Part shown: one piece after another, positions 1-8,805 of the stretch
Layout: the number at the start of each line of letters is the position of its first letter
Position numbering within the stretch: the first letter of the stretch is position 1
Assembly (NCBI GenBank): GCA_014799955.1
Contig: JAAVHB010000104.1
Location: 1-32,574, forward strand
Source: Butyrivibrio sp.
Lineage (GTDB): Bacteria > Bacillota > Clostridia > Lachnospirales > Lachnospiraceae
DNA: 32,574 nt
Direction: 5' to 3'
The notes under the pieces: model-generated
Told to the model about the DNA's origin: nothing
The model's database searches: none
The model's input: only the letters and a program-made list of their open reading frames with translations
Program-made: the position numbers and the translations under genes

Positions 1-251
1 AGGTCAATCCCACTATCTGCATGACGCTCCAACTGCTCTACAACGAAAGTACCTTTCCCCCTTTGAACATTCAGTAATCCCTCTGATATCAGAATACGGA
101 CAGCTTCTCGAAGCGTTGTTCTGCTGACTCTTAGTTCCTTAGAAAGCACATTTTCATTTGGAAGCTTATCCCCAAACTTATATATATTTTCTGTAAGTAT
201 CAAATCCCTCAATTTATCTGCGGTGCGCTGTGCCAAACTTTTTTCTTGCAT
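1..251 (-). CDS. GntR-family transcriptional regulator, N-terminal part (runs off the window)
   Basis: Only the first 83 codons are inside the window; the C-terminal effector domain lies beyond base 1. The visible part is a GntR winged helix-turn-helix: an N-terminal helix (AQRTADKLRDLI), the segment FGDKLPNENVLSKELRVS, then RTTLREAVRILISEGLL and the wing QRGKGTFV. These are hallmark GntR residues, and the RTTLREAVRIL form fits the FadR-like subfamily, whose members usually carry an FCD ligand-binding domain; that is inference because the domain is not visible. The start is ATG at 249-251, preceded by an AGAAAGGG-type ribosome binding site. A good promoter lies about 60 bases upstream. The gene is transcribed in the same direction as recN but is separated from it by about 480 bases and a terminator. 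Its target genes cannot be told from this window. Confidence 0.88.
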   Translation of the reverse strand, partial: MQEKSLAQRTADKLRDLILTENIYKFGDKLPNENVLSKELRVSRTTLREAVRILISEGLLNVQRGKGTFVVEQLERHADSGID

Positions 252-306
252 ATATCTTTCCCTTTCTAGTATGTGCTTCCGCCATTTTCCTTAATTTATT
301 GAAATA

Positions 307-335
307 AGTATATCATTAAAATATCGATCATGCAA
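307..335 (-). promoter_or_regulatory. Vegetative promoter of the GntR-family gene
   Basis: On the minus strand a -35 box TTGCAT (330-335) and a -10 box TATACT (307-312) are separated by exactly 17 bases, and the -10 is preceded by TGA, giving an extended -10. It points at the GntR gene start at 251. I see no clear FadR-type operator palindrome next to it. Confidence 0.6.
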
Positions 336-459
336 ATAATCCAATCAAATTCTTTCTCATACAATTCCGCTTTTTGTACTGATAGTTCGCATAACAACCG
401 AGGAGCCCCCTTTTCATCTCTGTAGTGTTATCTACCTTTTTAATTACATTTCGTATTAA

Positions 460-591
460 TTTCTTAATTTAACAGATTATATTTTAGGAATTGAAAAATC
501 AGATTTCGCTAACATATCCGGATTTGGATACCGAGAAAAAGAAACCCTGATACAGCTTATAGAATTGCTAAAAATAAAAAATGTCAGATAA
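460..591 (+). pseudogene. Possible C-terminal remnant of an unidentified protein
   Basis: Plus-strand frame open from just after a stop at 457-459 to the stop at 589-591. It translates to a protein-like tail containing ILGIEKSDFANISGFGYREK followed by an amphipathic stretch ending LIQLIELLKIKNVR. There is no ATG, GTG or TTG start with a ribosome binding site, so if it is coding history it is a truncated 3' end. I do not recognise the family. The surrounding DNA is AT-rich and otherwise empty. It may equally be chance reading in non-coding DNA. Confidence 0.22.
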
Positions 592-622
592 AAACAGGCT
601 CCCTCTTCAAAAACAGGGAGCC
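590..622 (-). terminator. Intrinsic terminator of the recN operon
   Basis: Perfect 8-bp stem (597-604 with 615-622, GGCTCCCT/AGGGAGCC) with a 10-base loop. Read on the minus strand it is followed by TGTTTTTATC, about 110 bases after the recN stop. On the plus strand there is no T-run after the stem, so it works mainly in the recN direction. Confidence 0.6.
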
Positions 623-733
623 ATACGCTACATAAATAAAATACGTTTTTAATGTGCACCATAAAATAGTACTTATTAATGTGCGCCTATTTTTCTTAAA
701 TTAACGCAATACTCTTTTCATAAAATCAATAAA

Positions 734-2416
734 TTATTTTTGCTTTATTTCATTTGCAAGCTCCTTCATCTGCCTTGCGTTTTCCATAACGATTTTTGTA
801 ATTTCCTTGCCGCCCAGCATTCTCGCAAGCTCTCCGGTAATTTCGTTTTCGCCGAGCCTTTTTATGGATGTTTTTGTAAAACCGCCCTCGATATTTTTTT
901 CGATAAGAAAATGTATGTCCGCCATAGAGGCAATCTGAGGAAGATGGGTTATGCAGATGACCTGCTGCTCTTTAGCTATGAACGCCATTTTCTCCGACAC
1001 CTTCTGCGCCGTCCTGCCGCTGATTCCGGTGTCAATTTCATCAAAAATCAGGGTGCCGATTTCGTCCTTCACCGCGAGCGCCGACTTGATTCCGAGCATT
1101 ATCCTTGAAAGCTCGCCGCCCGACGCGATTTTGGCAAGCGGACGCAGAGCTTCTCCCGGATTCAGGGAAAGCATGAACTCCGCCTCGTCCTGACCGTTTG
1201 CCGACGGCGCCCCTGTTTTTCTTATTTCAATATCAAATTTAACCTGTTCAAAATTCAAATCGCAGAGCGCGTCCGTTATGGTTGCCGCAAGCCTTTTCGC
1301 CGCGCCCTTACGCAGTTTCGTAAGCTCGCCGCAGAGCTTTTGCACTCTTTCTTCGGCGCTCTTAAGACGGCTCTTTGCCTTTTCAAGATTCTGCTCATAC
1401 TCCTCGTAAAAGTCAAGCTTTTCCTGCGCGCTCTCCCTGTAGGAATTAATCTGCTCTATCGTGGCTCCGTATTTTGCTTTCAGCCCGTTAATCAAATCAA
1501 GTCTTTTTTCGACAGCCTCGTATTTTTCACCGTCAAACTCAAGCTCCGAAGCGTAATCCGAAAGTTCTCTGTTAAAATCCGAAATCAGGCTGTCTATATC
1601 CGAAAGCTGCGAGAGCAAGCTTTCCAACGCCTCATCGTACTGCATTGCCGACGATAATGACGAATACGCCCGTCCTACAAGCTCTCCCGCGCCCGTGCTT
1701 CCTCCGCCGTCCGTAAGCTTAAGCGCCGTATCCACGGCGTCCGCAATCTTCTGCGCGTTGGTTATCCTGCGGTATTCCGCTTCAACCCTTTCGTCCTCGC
1801 CCTCGCACAGCGCCGCGTTGTCGATTTCCTCAGTTTCGTATTTAAGAAAAGAAATACTGCGGTTGCGCTCCTCCTCGTCAATCGTGAATTTATCCAAATC
1901 CGCCATAGCGGCCTTGTATTCAGAATACGCCGAGGAAAGCCTTGTCTTAGTGTCTTCTGTTTCGGCGCGAGCATACTTATCAAGAATTTCCAGATGCTTT
2001 GACTTATAAAGCAGGGACTGATGGTCGTGCTGACCGTGTATGTCGATTAAAAGTCCGGTGATTTTTTTGACCAGAGCCGCCGTCACGGTCTCGCCGTTTA
2101 CCTTGATTACGCTGCGCCCAGGCATTATTCTTCTGGTTACGGTGATTATTCCGTCCTCGGGATAAATATCCATGCCGTTTAACGCTTTTATTTTGTCTTC
2201 ACCGTCAACCGAGAAGGTAAGCTCCGCAACCGCGCTGTCGGCAAAGCGCCCTATGCTTTCGGAATCCGCTTTCGCGCCGAGAGCGAGATTTACCGCTCCG
2301 AGAATTATCGACTTGCCCGCTCCGGTTTCTCCCGTAAGGATATTGAGCCCGCTGCCGAATTCGATTTCCGCTTCCTCCACAAGCGCAAGATTTTTAACGT
2401 GTAAATTAAGTAACAT
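734..2416 (-). CDS. recN: DNA repair protein RecN
   Basis: RecN is an SMC-like ATPase that acts early in double-strand break repair and promotes RecA-dependent recombination in the cytoplasm. The 560-residue product has the usual family length and all expected landmarks: Walker A GETGAGKS at residues 29-36, a Q-loop region DIHGQHDHQSLL, a long central coiled coil rich in E, K and L (roughly residues 150-390), the ABC signature ASGGELSR at 431-438, and Walker B LIFDEIDTG with catalytic Asp/Glu around 459-460, followed by the CITHLPQ switch region. It is the last gene of the nusB-recN run, 55 bases after argR. In Bacillus the next genes would be spoIVB and spo0A; here a terminator and unrelated DNA follow. 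Confidence 0.96.
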   Translation of the reverse strand: MLLNLHVKNLALVEEAEIEFGSGLNILTGETGAGKSIILGAVNLALGAKADSESIGRFADSAVAELTFSVDGEDKIKALNGMDIYPEDGIITVTRRIMPGRSVIKVNGETVTAALVKKITGLLIDIHGQHDHQSLLYKSKHLEILDKYARAETEDTKTRLSSAYSEYKAAMADLDKFTIDEEERNRSISFLKYETEEIDNAALCEGEDERVEAEYRRITNAQKIADAVDTALKLTDGGGSTGAGELVGRAYSSLSSAMQYDEALESLLSQLSDIDSLISDFNRELSDYASELEFDGEKYEAVEKRLDLINGLKAKYGATIEQINSYRESAQEKLDFYEEYEQNLEKAKSRLKSAEERVQKLCGELTKLRKGAAKRLAATITDALCDLNFEQVKFDIEIRKTGAPSANGQDEAEFMLSLNPGEALRPLAKIASGGELSRIMLGIKSALAVKDEIGTLIFDEIDTGISGRTAQKVSEKMAFIAKEQQVICITHLPQIASMADIHFLIEKNIEGGFTKTSIKRLGENEITGELARMLGGKEITKIVMENARQMKELANEIKQK

Positions 2417-2471
2417 GTATCTGTATTTTCCTTTCCGCAGAAAGATTATCGTTCATCCCCCGATAAACGTG

Positions 2472-2924
2472 TCAGCTTTTAGAAACGATTTTATGTATTC
2501 TGTCCATAACGGCACAGGCGTCGGAAACGCTTCTTATAGCGCACATAATCGTATCGTCTCCGGCAATGGTACCCACCACCTCGTGCCAGTTCATATTGTC
2601 AAGGGCAGCCGCTACCGCCATCGCCATTCCCGCCACCGTCTTTATGACAAGAATATTCTGCGCTATATCCACGGAGGCAAAGCCGTCCTTTAAAACCCGG
2701 ATATATTTGTCCGTCATAACCCCGTCGGGCTGTCTTAATGCCACATACTTCTGTCTTCCGTCCGTCGATACCTTTGTAAGCTTAAGCTCCCTTATATCTC
2801 TTGAAACAGTCGCCTGCGTCACGTTATAGCCCTCGCTGTTAAGCGCCTCCGCAAGCTCCTCCTGTGTCTCGATGCTGTTTTTGTTTATTATCTCGATTAT
2901 TTTATTCTGTCTTTCAGTTTTCAC
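2472..2924 (-). CDS. argR: Arginine repressor ArgR/AhrC
   Basis: Hexameric arginine-responsive DNA-binding protein that represses arginine synthesis and, in Bacillus, activates catabolism. The 150-residue length is normal. Residues 1-70 form the winged helix-turn-helix, with ETQEELAEALNSEGYNVTQA and ATVSRDIRELKL typical of the family. Residues about 80-150 are the oligomerisation and arginine-binding domain, including GTIAGDDTIMCAIRS, in which the conserved GDDT contacts arginine. It lies 17 bases after nadK and 55 bases before recN, the standard Firmicutes position. No arginine biosynthesis gene is in the window, so its link to the neighbours is conserved order rather than pathway. Confidence 0.96.
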   Translation of the reverse strand: MKTERQNKIIEIINKNSIETQEELAEALNSEGYNVTQATVSRDIRELKLTKVSTDGRQKYVALRQPDGVMTDKYIRVLKDGFASVDIAQNILVIKTVAGMAMAVAAALDNMNWHEVVGTIAGDDTIMCAIRSVSDACAVMDRIHKIVSKS

Positions 2925-2941
2925 CTTGCTTTACTCCTGTT

Positions 2942-3790
2942 TTACGATAATTTATTGCGCAGAATCTGTAAAAAATTATGCTTTTTTATCCTTATAAAAT
3001 CCGCGTACATATCCGACTTGCGGATTACGATTTTGTCCCCTGTCCTAAGCTCAATATAATCGGTCCCGTCAAAGGTCGCCACTCTTTCCTCAACTCCGCT
3101 CCTTGACGCGCTCATCACCACGCAAAGCTCGTCCCCGCCGCCGAAAATCACGCTGCTTTTGTTAAGCATATGCGGGCATACCGGAGTCATTACGATGCAT
3201 TCGGTCTGCGGCCTTACAATCGGACCTCCCGCCGACAGATTGTAAGCCGTCGAGCCCGTGGGAGTGGATACGATAAGTCCGTCCGCCGGATAAGTTATCA
3301 GGAATTCGCCGTTTACATATATATCAAAGCTGATGATACGCAGCGAGCCTACCCTGTTCACCACAATGTCGTTAAGCGCGTAATCCGAATAAATTTCCCT
3401 GTCCCCGCGGTACACCGTTCCGCGCAGAACCATACGCCTGTCAACATAATACTGACCGTTTATAAGGCAGTCTATGGCGGGAAAAGCCTGTTCCCTGTCG
3501 ATTTCGGTGAGATACCCGAGCGTCCCTATATTTATACCCAGAACAGGCATATTTATCGCGCTTAATTCTCTTGCCGCCTGTATAAGCGTCCCGTCGCCTC
3601 CGAGAACGATAACGCAGTCGGTTCCCTCCGGAACCATATCCGAATGCGCGTTATTGAACCTGCCGTCGCCGTCCGCGAGCTTCTGGCAAATGCATTTCCT
3701 GCCCTTTCCCTGAATATAAGCGCATATTTCGTCGGTAAGCTTAAAATCCATGTCCTTTTGAGAATTGGCTATTATATAAAAGCTCTCCAT
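2942..3790 (-). CDS. nadK: NAD kinase
   Basis: ATP- or polyphosphate-dependent phosphorylation of NAD to NADP. The 282-residue protein shows the two diagnostic motifs of the family: the GGDGT motif at residues 64-68 (VIVLGGDGTLIQAAREL) and the glycine-rich NAD-binding motif PTGSTAYNLSAGGPIV further on, plus NIGTLGYLTEID between them. The start ATG at 3788-3790 follows a GGGG-containing ribosome binding site that overlaps the tlyA stop, with only 6 bases between the genes. nadK inserted between tlyA and argR is common in Clostridia and absent from the Bacillus arrangement. Confidence 0.95.
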   Translation of the reverse strand: MESFYIIANSQKDMDFKLTDEICAYIQGKGRKCICQKLADGDGRFNNAHSDMVPEGTDCVIVLGGDGTLIQAARELSAINMPVLGINIGTLGYLTEIDREQAFPAIDCLINGQYYVDRRMVLRGTVYRGDREIYSDYALNDIVVNRVGSLRIISFDIYVNGEFLITYPADGLIVSTPTGSTAYNLSAGGPIVRPQTECIVMTPVCPHMLNKSSVIFGGGDELCVVMSASRSGVEERVATFDGTDYIELRTGDKIVIRKSDMYADFIRIKKHNFLQILRNKLS

Positions 3791-3796
3791 ATCCCG

Positions 3797-4606
3797 TTAC
3801 CCCTGAAGTTCAATGTGGGAATCCTCCACAACCTTTTTTATGTCAGTCGATTCCGCGATGCTTCCCGTTTCTTCCCCGGTTTTCTTAAGGTATGCCAGAT
3901 ACTCTATATTGCCCTCCGGTCCCTTTATCGGGGAAAAATCAAGTCCCAGCACGTCAAAGCCGGCGCCCGCGGCGTATGTAAGCACGGTTTCGATTACCTC
4001 GTAATGCACCGCCTTATCCCGTACCACGCCCTTTTTGCCGACCTTCTCGCGGCCCGCCTCAAACTGCGGCTTAATAAGGCATACGATTCTCCCGCCGTCC
4101 TTTAACAGCTCACGCACCGGCGCAAGCACCTTTGTAAGCGAAATAAACGACACGTCTATGCTCGCGAAATCAAGCCTGTCCTCTATATCCTCCGGCGTGA
4201 CGTAACGGATATTCGTCTTTTCCATAACGACCACGCGCTCATCCTGCCTCAGCTTCCATGCGAGCTGCCCGTGTCCTACATCGACGGCGTATACCTTTAA
4301 CGCGCCGTTTTGCAGCATACAGTCGGTAAAGCCTCCCGTGGACGAGCCCACGTCCATGCACACACACCCGTCAAGTCCGGCTCCGAACGACACCATTGCC
4401 TTTTCGAGCTTAAGCCCTCCGCGGCTTACATATTTCATGGTGCTTCCCCTGATTTCTATTAGGCTTGAAACGTCATATTTCTGTCCGGCCTTGTCCTCCT
4501 TCTGCCCGTCAACAAAAACAACGCCGGACATAATTATCGCCTTGGCCTTCTCCCTTGAATCCGCCAGTCTTCTGTTTACAAGAAGAATATCAAGTCTTTC
4601 CTTCAT
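3797..4606 (-). CDS. tlyA: TlyA-family rRNA methyltransferase / hemolysin-like protein
   Basis: TlyA proteins carry an S4 RNA-binding domain followed by an FtsJ-like Rossmann methyltransferase; in mycobacteria TlyA 2'-O-methylates 16S and 23S rRNA. Here the S4 domain is residues 1-60 (MKERLDILLVNRRLADSREK start) and the SAM-binding motif MDVGSSTGGFTD follows at about residue 84; DFASIDVSFISL and LIKPQFEAG are further conserved segments. The open frame extends upstream to 4660, but I place the start at the ATG 4604-4606 because it gives the normal length (269 residues), is preceded by AGGGAT 8 bases away, and avoids a 44-base overlap with dxs. It sits 10 bases after the dxs stop. Confidence 0.93.
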   Translation of the reverse strand: MKERLDILLVNRRLADSREKAKAIIMSGVVFVDGQKEDKAGQKYDVSSLIEIRGSTMKYVSRGGLKLEKAMVSFGAGLDGCVCMDVGSSTGGFTDCMLQNGALKVYAVDVGHGQLAWKLRQDERVVVMEKTNIRYVTPEDIEDRLDFASIDVSFISLTKVLAPVRELLKDGGRIVCLIKPQFEAGREKVGKKGVVRDKAVHYEVIETVLTYAAGAGFDVLGLDFSPIKGPEGNIEYLAYLKKTGEETGSIAESTDIKKVVEDSHIELQG

Positions 4607-4616
4607 AAAACAATCC

Positions 4617-6470
4617 CTATATTCTGTCCGCAATCCACGCCGCCGCTTCCTCGGGCGCAAGCCCGTTCTTTCCTCGCAGCGCGTTTGCGTCGCCGTGCTC
4701 TATAAACCTGTCCGCAAGCGCTATATTGTGAACCTTTACGTCATATTCCTTTGAATTTATATAGTCGAGCACGGCAAGTCCGTACCCTCCGAGTTTTATA
4801 TTTTCCTCAACAGTCACGATAATTCTGTGCTCCGTGACAAGCGAGTCGATAAGCTCACTGTCTATCGGCTTCACGAAGCGCGCGTTTACAAGCGTGGGGA
4901 AAATGTCTTTTTTGTTTAAAATATTACAGATTTCCTCTGCGGGCTCAACCGATGTCCCGACAGCCAGAATCGCAACCTCTCTTCCCTTTATCAGCAGCTC
5001 GCTTTTCCCGTATTCAATCGGCGCGCGCTCGCCGGAAAACGCTTCTCCCGCCCTGCCCTTGGGAAATCTGATAGAAAGCGGAGCCTCAAAGTTCACGGAC
5101 CAGTCTATCATATCCTTTAGCTCAAAACGGTTTTTGGGCGCAAGCACCGTCATTTCCGGTATTATATTCATATAGGAAATATCAAAAATTCCCTGATGCG
5201 TAACTCCGTCGCAGCCCGTTATCCCCGCGCGCTCAACAATAAAGCGCACCGGAAGCTTCTGTATGCAAACGTCGTGCACAATCTGGTCAAAGGCTCTCTG
5301 CAAAAAGGTTGAATAAACCGCCACATAGGGCTTGTACCCCTCGGCAGCCATTCCCGCCGCAAAGGTCACTGCGTGCTCCTCGGCAATTCCCACGTCAAAA
5401 AACCTTTCGGGATAAAGCTTTTCAAATTTCTTAAGTCCGCAGCCCTCGCTCATCGCGGCGGTAATCGCGACAATTCTGGAATCGGCGGCGGCGTTTTTGG
5501 TTATTGCCGACGAAAAGACGTCGGAATAGGTGCGTATTTTCGACGTGTTCAGAAGCGCTCCGGTCTCCGGTTCAAAAGGCTCCACCCCGTGATAGAAGGA
5601 GGGCTTTTTTTCGGCAAAATAATATCCCCTGCCCTTCTGCGTATGCACATGTATAATAACGGCATGGTTTACACGCCTCGCCATATTAATCATCTTGACA
5701 AGCTTTCCGATATCGTGCCCGTCAATCGGTCCGAGATATGTTATCCCCATATCCTCAAATATCATTCCCGGCACGAAAAGCTGTTTTATCGAGCTTTTGG
5801 TCTTATGTATCCTTCTCACGATGTCATCCCCACCCGGAATGCGGGAAAAGCGGTTCTTGACCGTATATTTAAGATTGGCGTATTTTTCGTCTGTTCTTAA
5901 ATTATTCAGTACCTTCGATATTCCGCCGACATTTCTCGATATTGACATTTCGTTGTCATTTAAAATAATAATGAGATTGCTTTTGATGCCCCCGGCGTTG
6001 TTAAGCGCCTCATACACCATCCCTCCGGTCATAGCGCCGTCGCCGATAACAGCCGCCACGGCGTTGTTTCCGCCCGAAAGCTCCCTTGCCCGCACAAAGC
6101 CCAGCGCAGCCGAAATTGAGGTTGAGGCGTGTCCCGTGCCGAAGCAGTCGCACTCGCTCTCCTCACGGCTGGGAAAGCCGCTGATTCCGTTCTCTCTTCG
6201 CAGCGTCGAAAAGTTCTCCCTGCGTCCGGTAAGTATTTTGTGAGCATAGGACTGATGACCCACGTCCCATATTATTTTATCCGAGGGCAAATCAAACGCG
6301 AGATGCAGAGCCATCGTAAGCTCGACGACTCCGAGACTCGACGAGAGATGCCCGCCGTTTTTCCCCACGTTTTCTATTATGCATTCCCTTATTTCATCAG
6401 CCAACTCGCCGTATTCCTCGGGAGGAACGGCTTTTATATCGTTGGCACTGTTTATTTTATCAAGTATCAT
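4617..6470 (-). CDS. dxs: 1-deoxy-D-xylulose-5-phosphate synthase
   Basis: Condenses pyruvate and glyceraldehyde 3-phosphate, with thiamine diphosphate, to DXP, the first step of the MEP isoprenoid pathway. The 617 residues match the family. Visible motifs in order are HLSSSLGVVELT and WDVGHQSYAHKILTGR in the N-terminal domain, the thiamine diphosphate motif GDGAMTGGMVYEALNNAG, the catalytic-Glu segment IAEEHAVTFAAGMA, and AGITGCDGVTHQGIFD. The start ATG follows AGGAGAAATT. It lies 24 bases after ispA, so precursor supply and prenyl chain elongation are co-transcribed. The reading of the C-terminal transketolase domain is uninterrupted. Confidence 0.97.
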   Translation of the reverse strand: MILDKINSANDIKAVPPEEYGELADEIRECIIENVGKNGGHLSSSLGVVELTMALHLAFDLPSDKIIWDVGHQSYAHKILTGRRENFSTLRRENGISGFPSREESECDCFGTGHASTSISAALGFVRARELSGGNNAVAAVIGDGAMTGGMVYEALNNAGGIKSNLIIILNDNEMSISRNVGGISKVLNNLRTDEKYANLKYTVKNRFSRIPGGDDIVRRIHKTKSSIKQLFVPGMIFEDMGITYLGPIDGHDIGKLVKMINMARRVNHAVIIHVHTQKGRGYYFAEKKPSFYHGVEPFEPETGALLNTSKIRTYSDVFSSAITKNAAADSRIVAITAAMSEGCGLKKFEKLYPERFFDVGIAEEHAVTFAAGMAAEGYKPYVAVYSTFLQRAFDQIVHDVCIQKLPVRFIVERAGITGCDGVTHQGIFDISYMNIIPEMTVLAPKNRFELKDMIDWSVNFEAPLSIRFPKGRAGEAFSGERAPIEYGKSELLIKGREVAILAVGTSVEPAEEICNILNKKDIFPTLVNARFVKPIDSELIDSLVTEHRIIVTVEENIKLGGYGLAVLDYINSKEYDVKVHNIALADRFIEHGDANALRGKNGLAPEEAAAWIADRI

Positions 6471-6494
6471 AATTTCTCCTAAAAATACGCCGGG

Positions 6495-7391
6495 TTATTT
6501 ATCGCGCGAGCATAAATAATTAAAAAGCTCCCCGATAAACGCCCTCTCGCCGTCATTGACGCCCAGACCTTCAAGCAGACGGCGCGCCTCGGACGAATAT
6601 TCCTCTGCGTCCTCCTGTGCCTTCTTAAGTCCGTTCACACTGACATAGGTTTTTTTATTGTTGCGCTCGTCACTGCCCTTCGGCTTGCCGATAACGCTCT
6701 CGTCCCCGGTCACGTCAAGAATGTCGTCCCTTATCTGAAACGCCATTCCTATGTCCGCGCCGATTCTGCGGATTGTTTCCAAATCGTCGTCCGACGCTCC
6801 CGCCAACGCCGCGCCTATCATCATCGAGCCCTCTATGAGCGCGCCCGTCTTTTTTTCGTAAATATAATACATCAGCCCGTCGTCTATGCGCTTGCCGGTA
6901 TTGATTACGTCCGCCGCCTGCCCTCCGAGCATTCCGTTTATTCCCGTCTTATCTCCGAAAATAAGCAGCGCGCGGATTACAGCATCCTTATCGGAACATA
7001 ATTCAAACGCCTTGAACGCCGTTTCGTAGGCATGATGCAAAAGGCCGTCTCCCGCCAGTATCGCCGCCGCCTCGCCGAAGCGTTTATGCGTGGTGTATTC
7101 TCCGCGCCTGTAATCGTCGTTGTCTATGGCGGGCAAATCGTCATGCACCAGCGAATATGTGTGCAGCATCTCCATTGCCGCCATAAAGGGTCTGATACTT
7201 ACGCCGTCACCGCCGTAAAGCCTGTTAAAGGACATCATAAGCAGCGGCCTGAGACGTTTTCCTCCCGCGCCGACGCTGTAATTCATAGCCTCTACAAGCT
7301 CCCCGTCATATTTCCCCGCCTTCGGCAGATAATCAAGAACAATATCCTGTGCCTCATCGGTCCTTTTCTTTAATTCCTCGTTAAAATTCAT
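6495..7391 (-). CDS. ispA: Farnesyl/geranyl diphosphate synthase, short-chain polyprenyl synthetase
   Basis: Head-to-tail condensation of IPP with DMAPP/GPP, feeding undecaprenyl phosphate and quinone synthesis. The product (298 residues) has GGKRLRPL at 43-50, the first aspartate-rich motif DDLPAIDNDD at 84-93 and the second, QIRDDILDVTGDE, near 215. The open frame runs upstream to 7427, but the start at ATG 7389-7391 has an AGGG ribosome binding site 8 bases away and gives the conserved family N-terminus. This start overlaps the last 11 bases of xseB, implying translational coupling. Exact chain length (C10, C15 or C20) cannot be fixed by eye, but the compact size and context with dxs favour farnesyl diphosphate. 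Confidence 0.94.
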   Translation of the reverse strand: MNFNEELKKRTDEAQDIVLDYLPKAGKYDGELVEAMNYSVGAGGKRLRPLLMMSFNRLYGGDGVSIRPFMAAMEMLHTYSLVHDDLPAIDNDDYRRGEYTTHKRFGEAAAILAGDGLLHHAYETAFKAFELCSDKDAVIRALLIFGDKTGINGMLGGQAADVINTGKRIDDGLMYYIYEKKTGALIEGSMMIGAALAGASDDDLETIRRIGADIGMAFQIRDDILDVTGDESVIGKPKGSDERNNKKTYVSVNGLKKAQEDAEEYSSEARRLLEGLGVNDGERAFIGELFNYLCSRDK

Positions 7392-7569
7392 CTTCGTTAC
7401 CCTGAAGCACAATAATCTGCTTTTCAACCCTGTCCAAGGACGCGTTGCACTCGCGCACTATTTTAATACCGCGCTCGTATTCCTTAAAAGCCTCCTCCAA
7501 AGGAGTTTCGCCGCTCTCAAGCGTCTCTATGATAGAATCAAGCTGTTCAAAAGATTCCTCTATACTCAT
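7381..7569 (-). CDS. xseB: Exodeoxyribonuclease VII small subunit
   Basis: Small helical subunit of exonuclease VII, which degrades single-stranded DNA in repair. The 62-residue length and the pattern SFEQLDSIIETLESGETPLE followed by EAFKEYERGIKIV are characteristic. It begins 3 bases after the xseA stop behind an AGGAG ribosome binding site and overlaps ispA at its 3' end, so stoichiometry with XseA is probably set by coupled translation. Confidence 0.95.
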   Translation of the reverse strand: MSIEESFEQLDSIIETLESGETPLEEAFKEYERGIKIVRECNASLDRVEKQIIVLQGNEDEF

Positions 7570-7572
7570 TTT

Positions 7573-8805
7573 TTACTCCTGGTCATCCTGTCCGGAAATT
7601 GCTCTCGCTACGCGCGAGGTTTCCAGAACCTTTGATTTGATAATTCCGTCGCTTACGTTTATATCAAGTATATCTCCGCCGCTTACCTCGTTTATTGACG
7701 TTACCGCGCCGCCGTCCGCTCCCGCGACATACGAATAGCCGCCGGACAGCCTTGAAAGCGGCGATAGCGCATCAAGCCGTGCGCAGCTTACGGAAAGCCG
7801 GTTTCTCGCCCGCGAAAGCAGCCCGTCCACCGCCCTGTCAAGGGAAAGCCTAAGGTCCTCAAGCTGACTGCGCCTTGAATTGATTATGTTTACCGGAGAA
7901 AGGTGCTTAAGCCTGACCGAATACATCTCAAGCCTGCTCCGGTACGAATCCGCCCGGTTCTTAAGTAAACCGTTAAGCCTGCGCTCATATTCCGCTATTT
8001 GTTTTAAAACGCCTGCCAAATCGCAGACCGCGAGCTCCGCCGCAGCCGATGGCGTAGGCGCTCTCAAATCCGCGACAAAATCGGCAATCGTAAAATCCGT
8101 TTCATGCCCCACCGCCGAAATTACCGGAGTACGGCATTCAAAAATCGCCCTTGCGACAGCCTCCTCGTTAAACGCCCACAAATCCTCTATCGAGCCGCCT
8201 CCGCGTCCCGCTATTATAACGTCAACGCCGTATGCGTCAAGCCTTTGGATTCCCCGGCATATACTTGCCGCCGCGCCGTCGCCCTGAACCAGAGCGGGGC
8301 AAAGCACAATCTGTATATAGGGATTGCGCCGCTTCGATATATTTATAATATCCTGAATCGCCGCGCCTGTCTGCGCGGTGACAACTCCTAGCTTTCGCAC
8401 ATACGCGGGAATAGGCTGTTTGAACATAGGGTCAAACATTCCCATTCCCTCAAGCTCGTCCTTAAGCGCAAGAAACCGCTCATAAAGCTCTCCGTTTCCC
8501 GCACGCTCTATTCTTTTGGCGTAAAGCTGGTACTTGCCGTCGCGCTCGTAAACCGTGATGTTTCCGGTGGCGACAATCTTCATTCCGTCCTCAAGCCTGA
8601 ATCCGAGCCCGCCCCTGTTTGCCGCGAACATAACGGCGGCAAGCGCGTTCTTACTGTCCTTGATTGTAAAATAGATATGCCCCGAGCCGTGGTATTTGCA
8701 GTTGCTGACCTCGCCCTCAACGCTTATTCTGTTAAGCACGAAATCAGTGCTGAACATATTTTTTATATAGCTGTTGACCTGTTCAACCGAATATATTTTT
8801 GCCAT
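7573..8805 (-). CDS. xseA: Exodeoxyribonuclease VII large subunit
   Basis: Catalytic subunit of exonuclease VII. The N-terminal OB fold (about residues 1-100: YSVEQVNSYIKNMF, then VEGEVSNCKYHGSGHIYFTI) binds single-stranded DNA. The catalytic region contains GVVTAQTGAAIQDI, DVIIAGRGGGSIEDLWAFNE and PVISAVGHETDFTIADFVAD, all conserved. A long helical C-terminal segment follows. The open frame could begin at 8874, but the ATG at 8803-8805 gives the canonical MAKIYSVEQVN start and 410 residues, and overlaps the nusB stop as TAATG. folD, which lies between nusB and xseA in Bacillus, is absent. Confidence 0.96.
   Translation of the reverse strand: MAKIYSVEQVNSYIKNMFSTDFVLNRISVEGEVSNCKYHGSGHIYFTIKDSKNALAAVMFAANRGGLGFRLEDGMKIVATGNITVYERDGKYQLYAKRIERAGNGELYERFLALKDELEGMGMFDPMFKQPIPAYVRKLGVVTAQTGAAIQDIINISKRRNPYIQIVLCPALVQGDGAAASICRGIQRLDAYGVDVIIAGRGGGSIEDLWAFNEEAVARAIFECRTPVISAVGHETDFTIADFVADLRAPTPSAAAELAVCDLAGVLKQIAEYERRLNGLLKNRADSYRSRLEMYSVRLKHLSPVNIINSRRSQLEDLRLSLDRAVDGLLSRARNRLSVSCARLDALSPLSRLSGGYSYVAGADGGAVTSINEVSGGDILDINVSDGIIKSKVLETSRVARAISGQDDQE

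Noticed and set aside
477-662. A 61-codon open frame on the minus strand beyond recN
   Set aside because: It runs through the terminator hairpin, has no ribosome binding site and its translation is Phe/Ser-rich noise opposite a more protein-like plus-strand frame.
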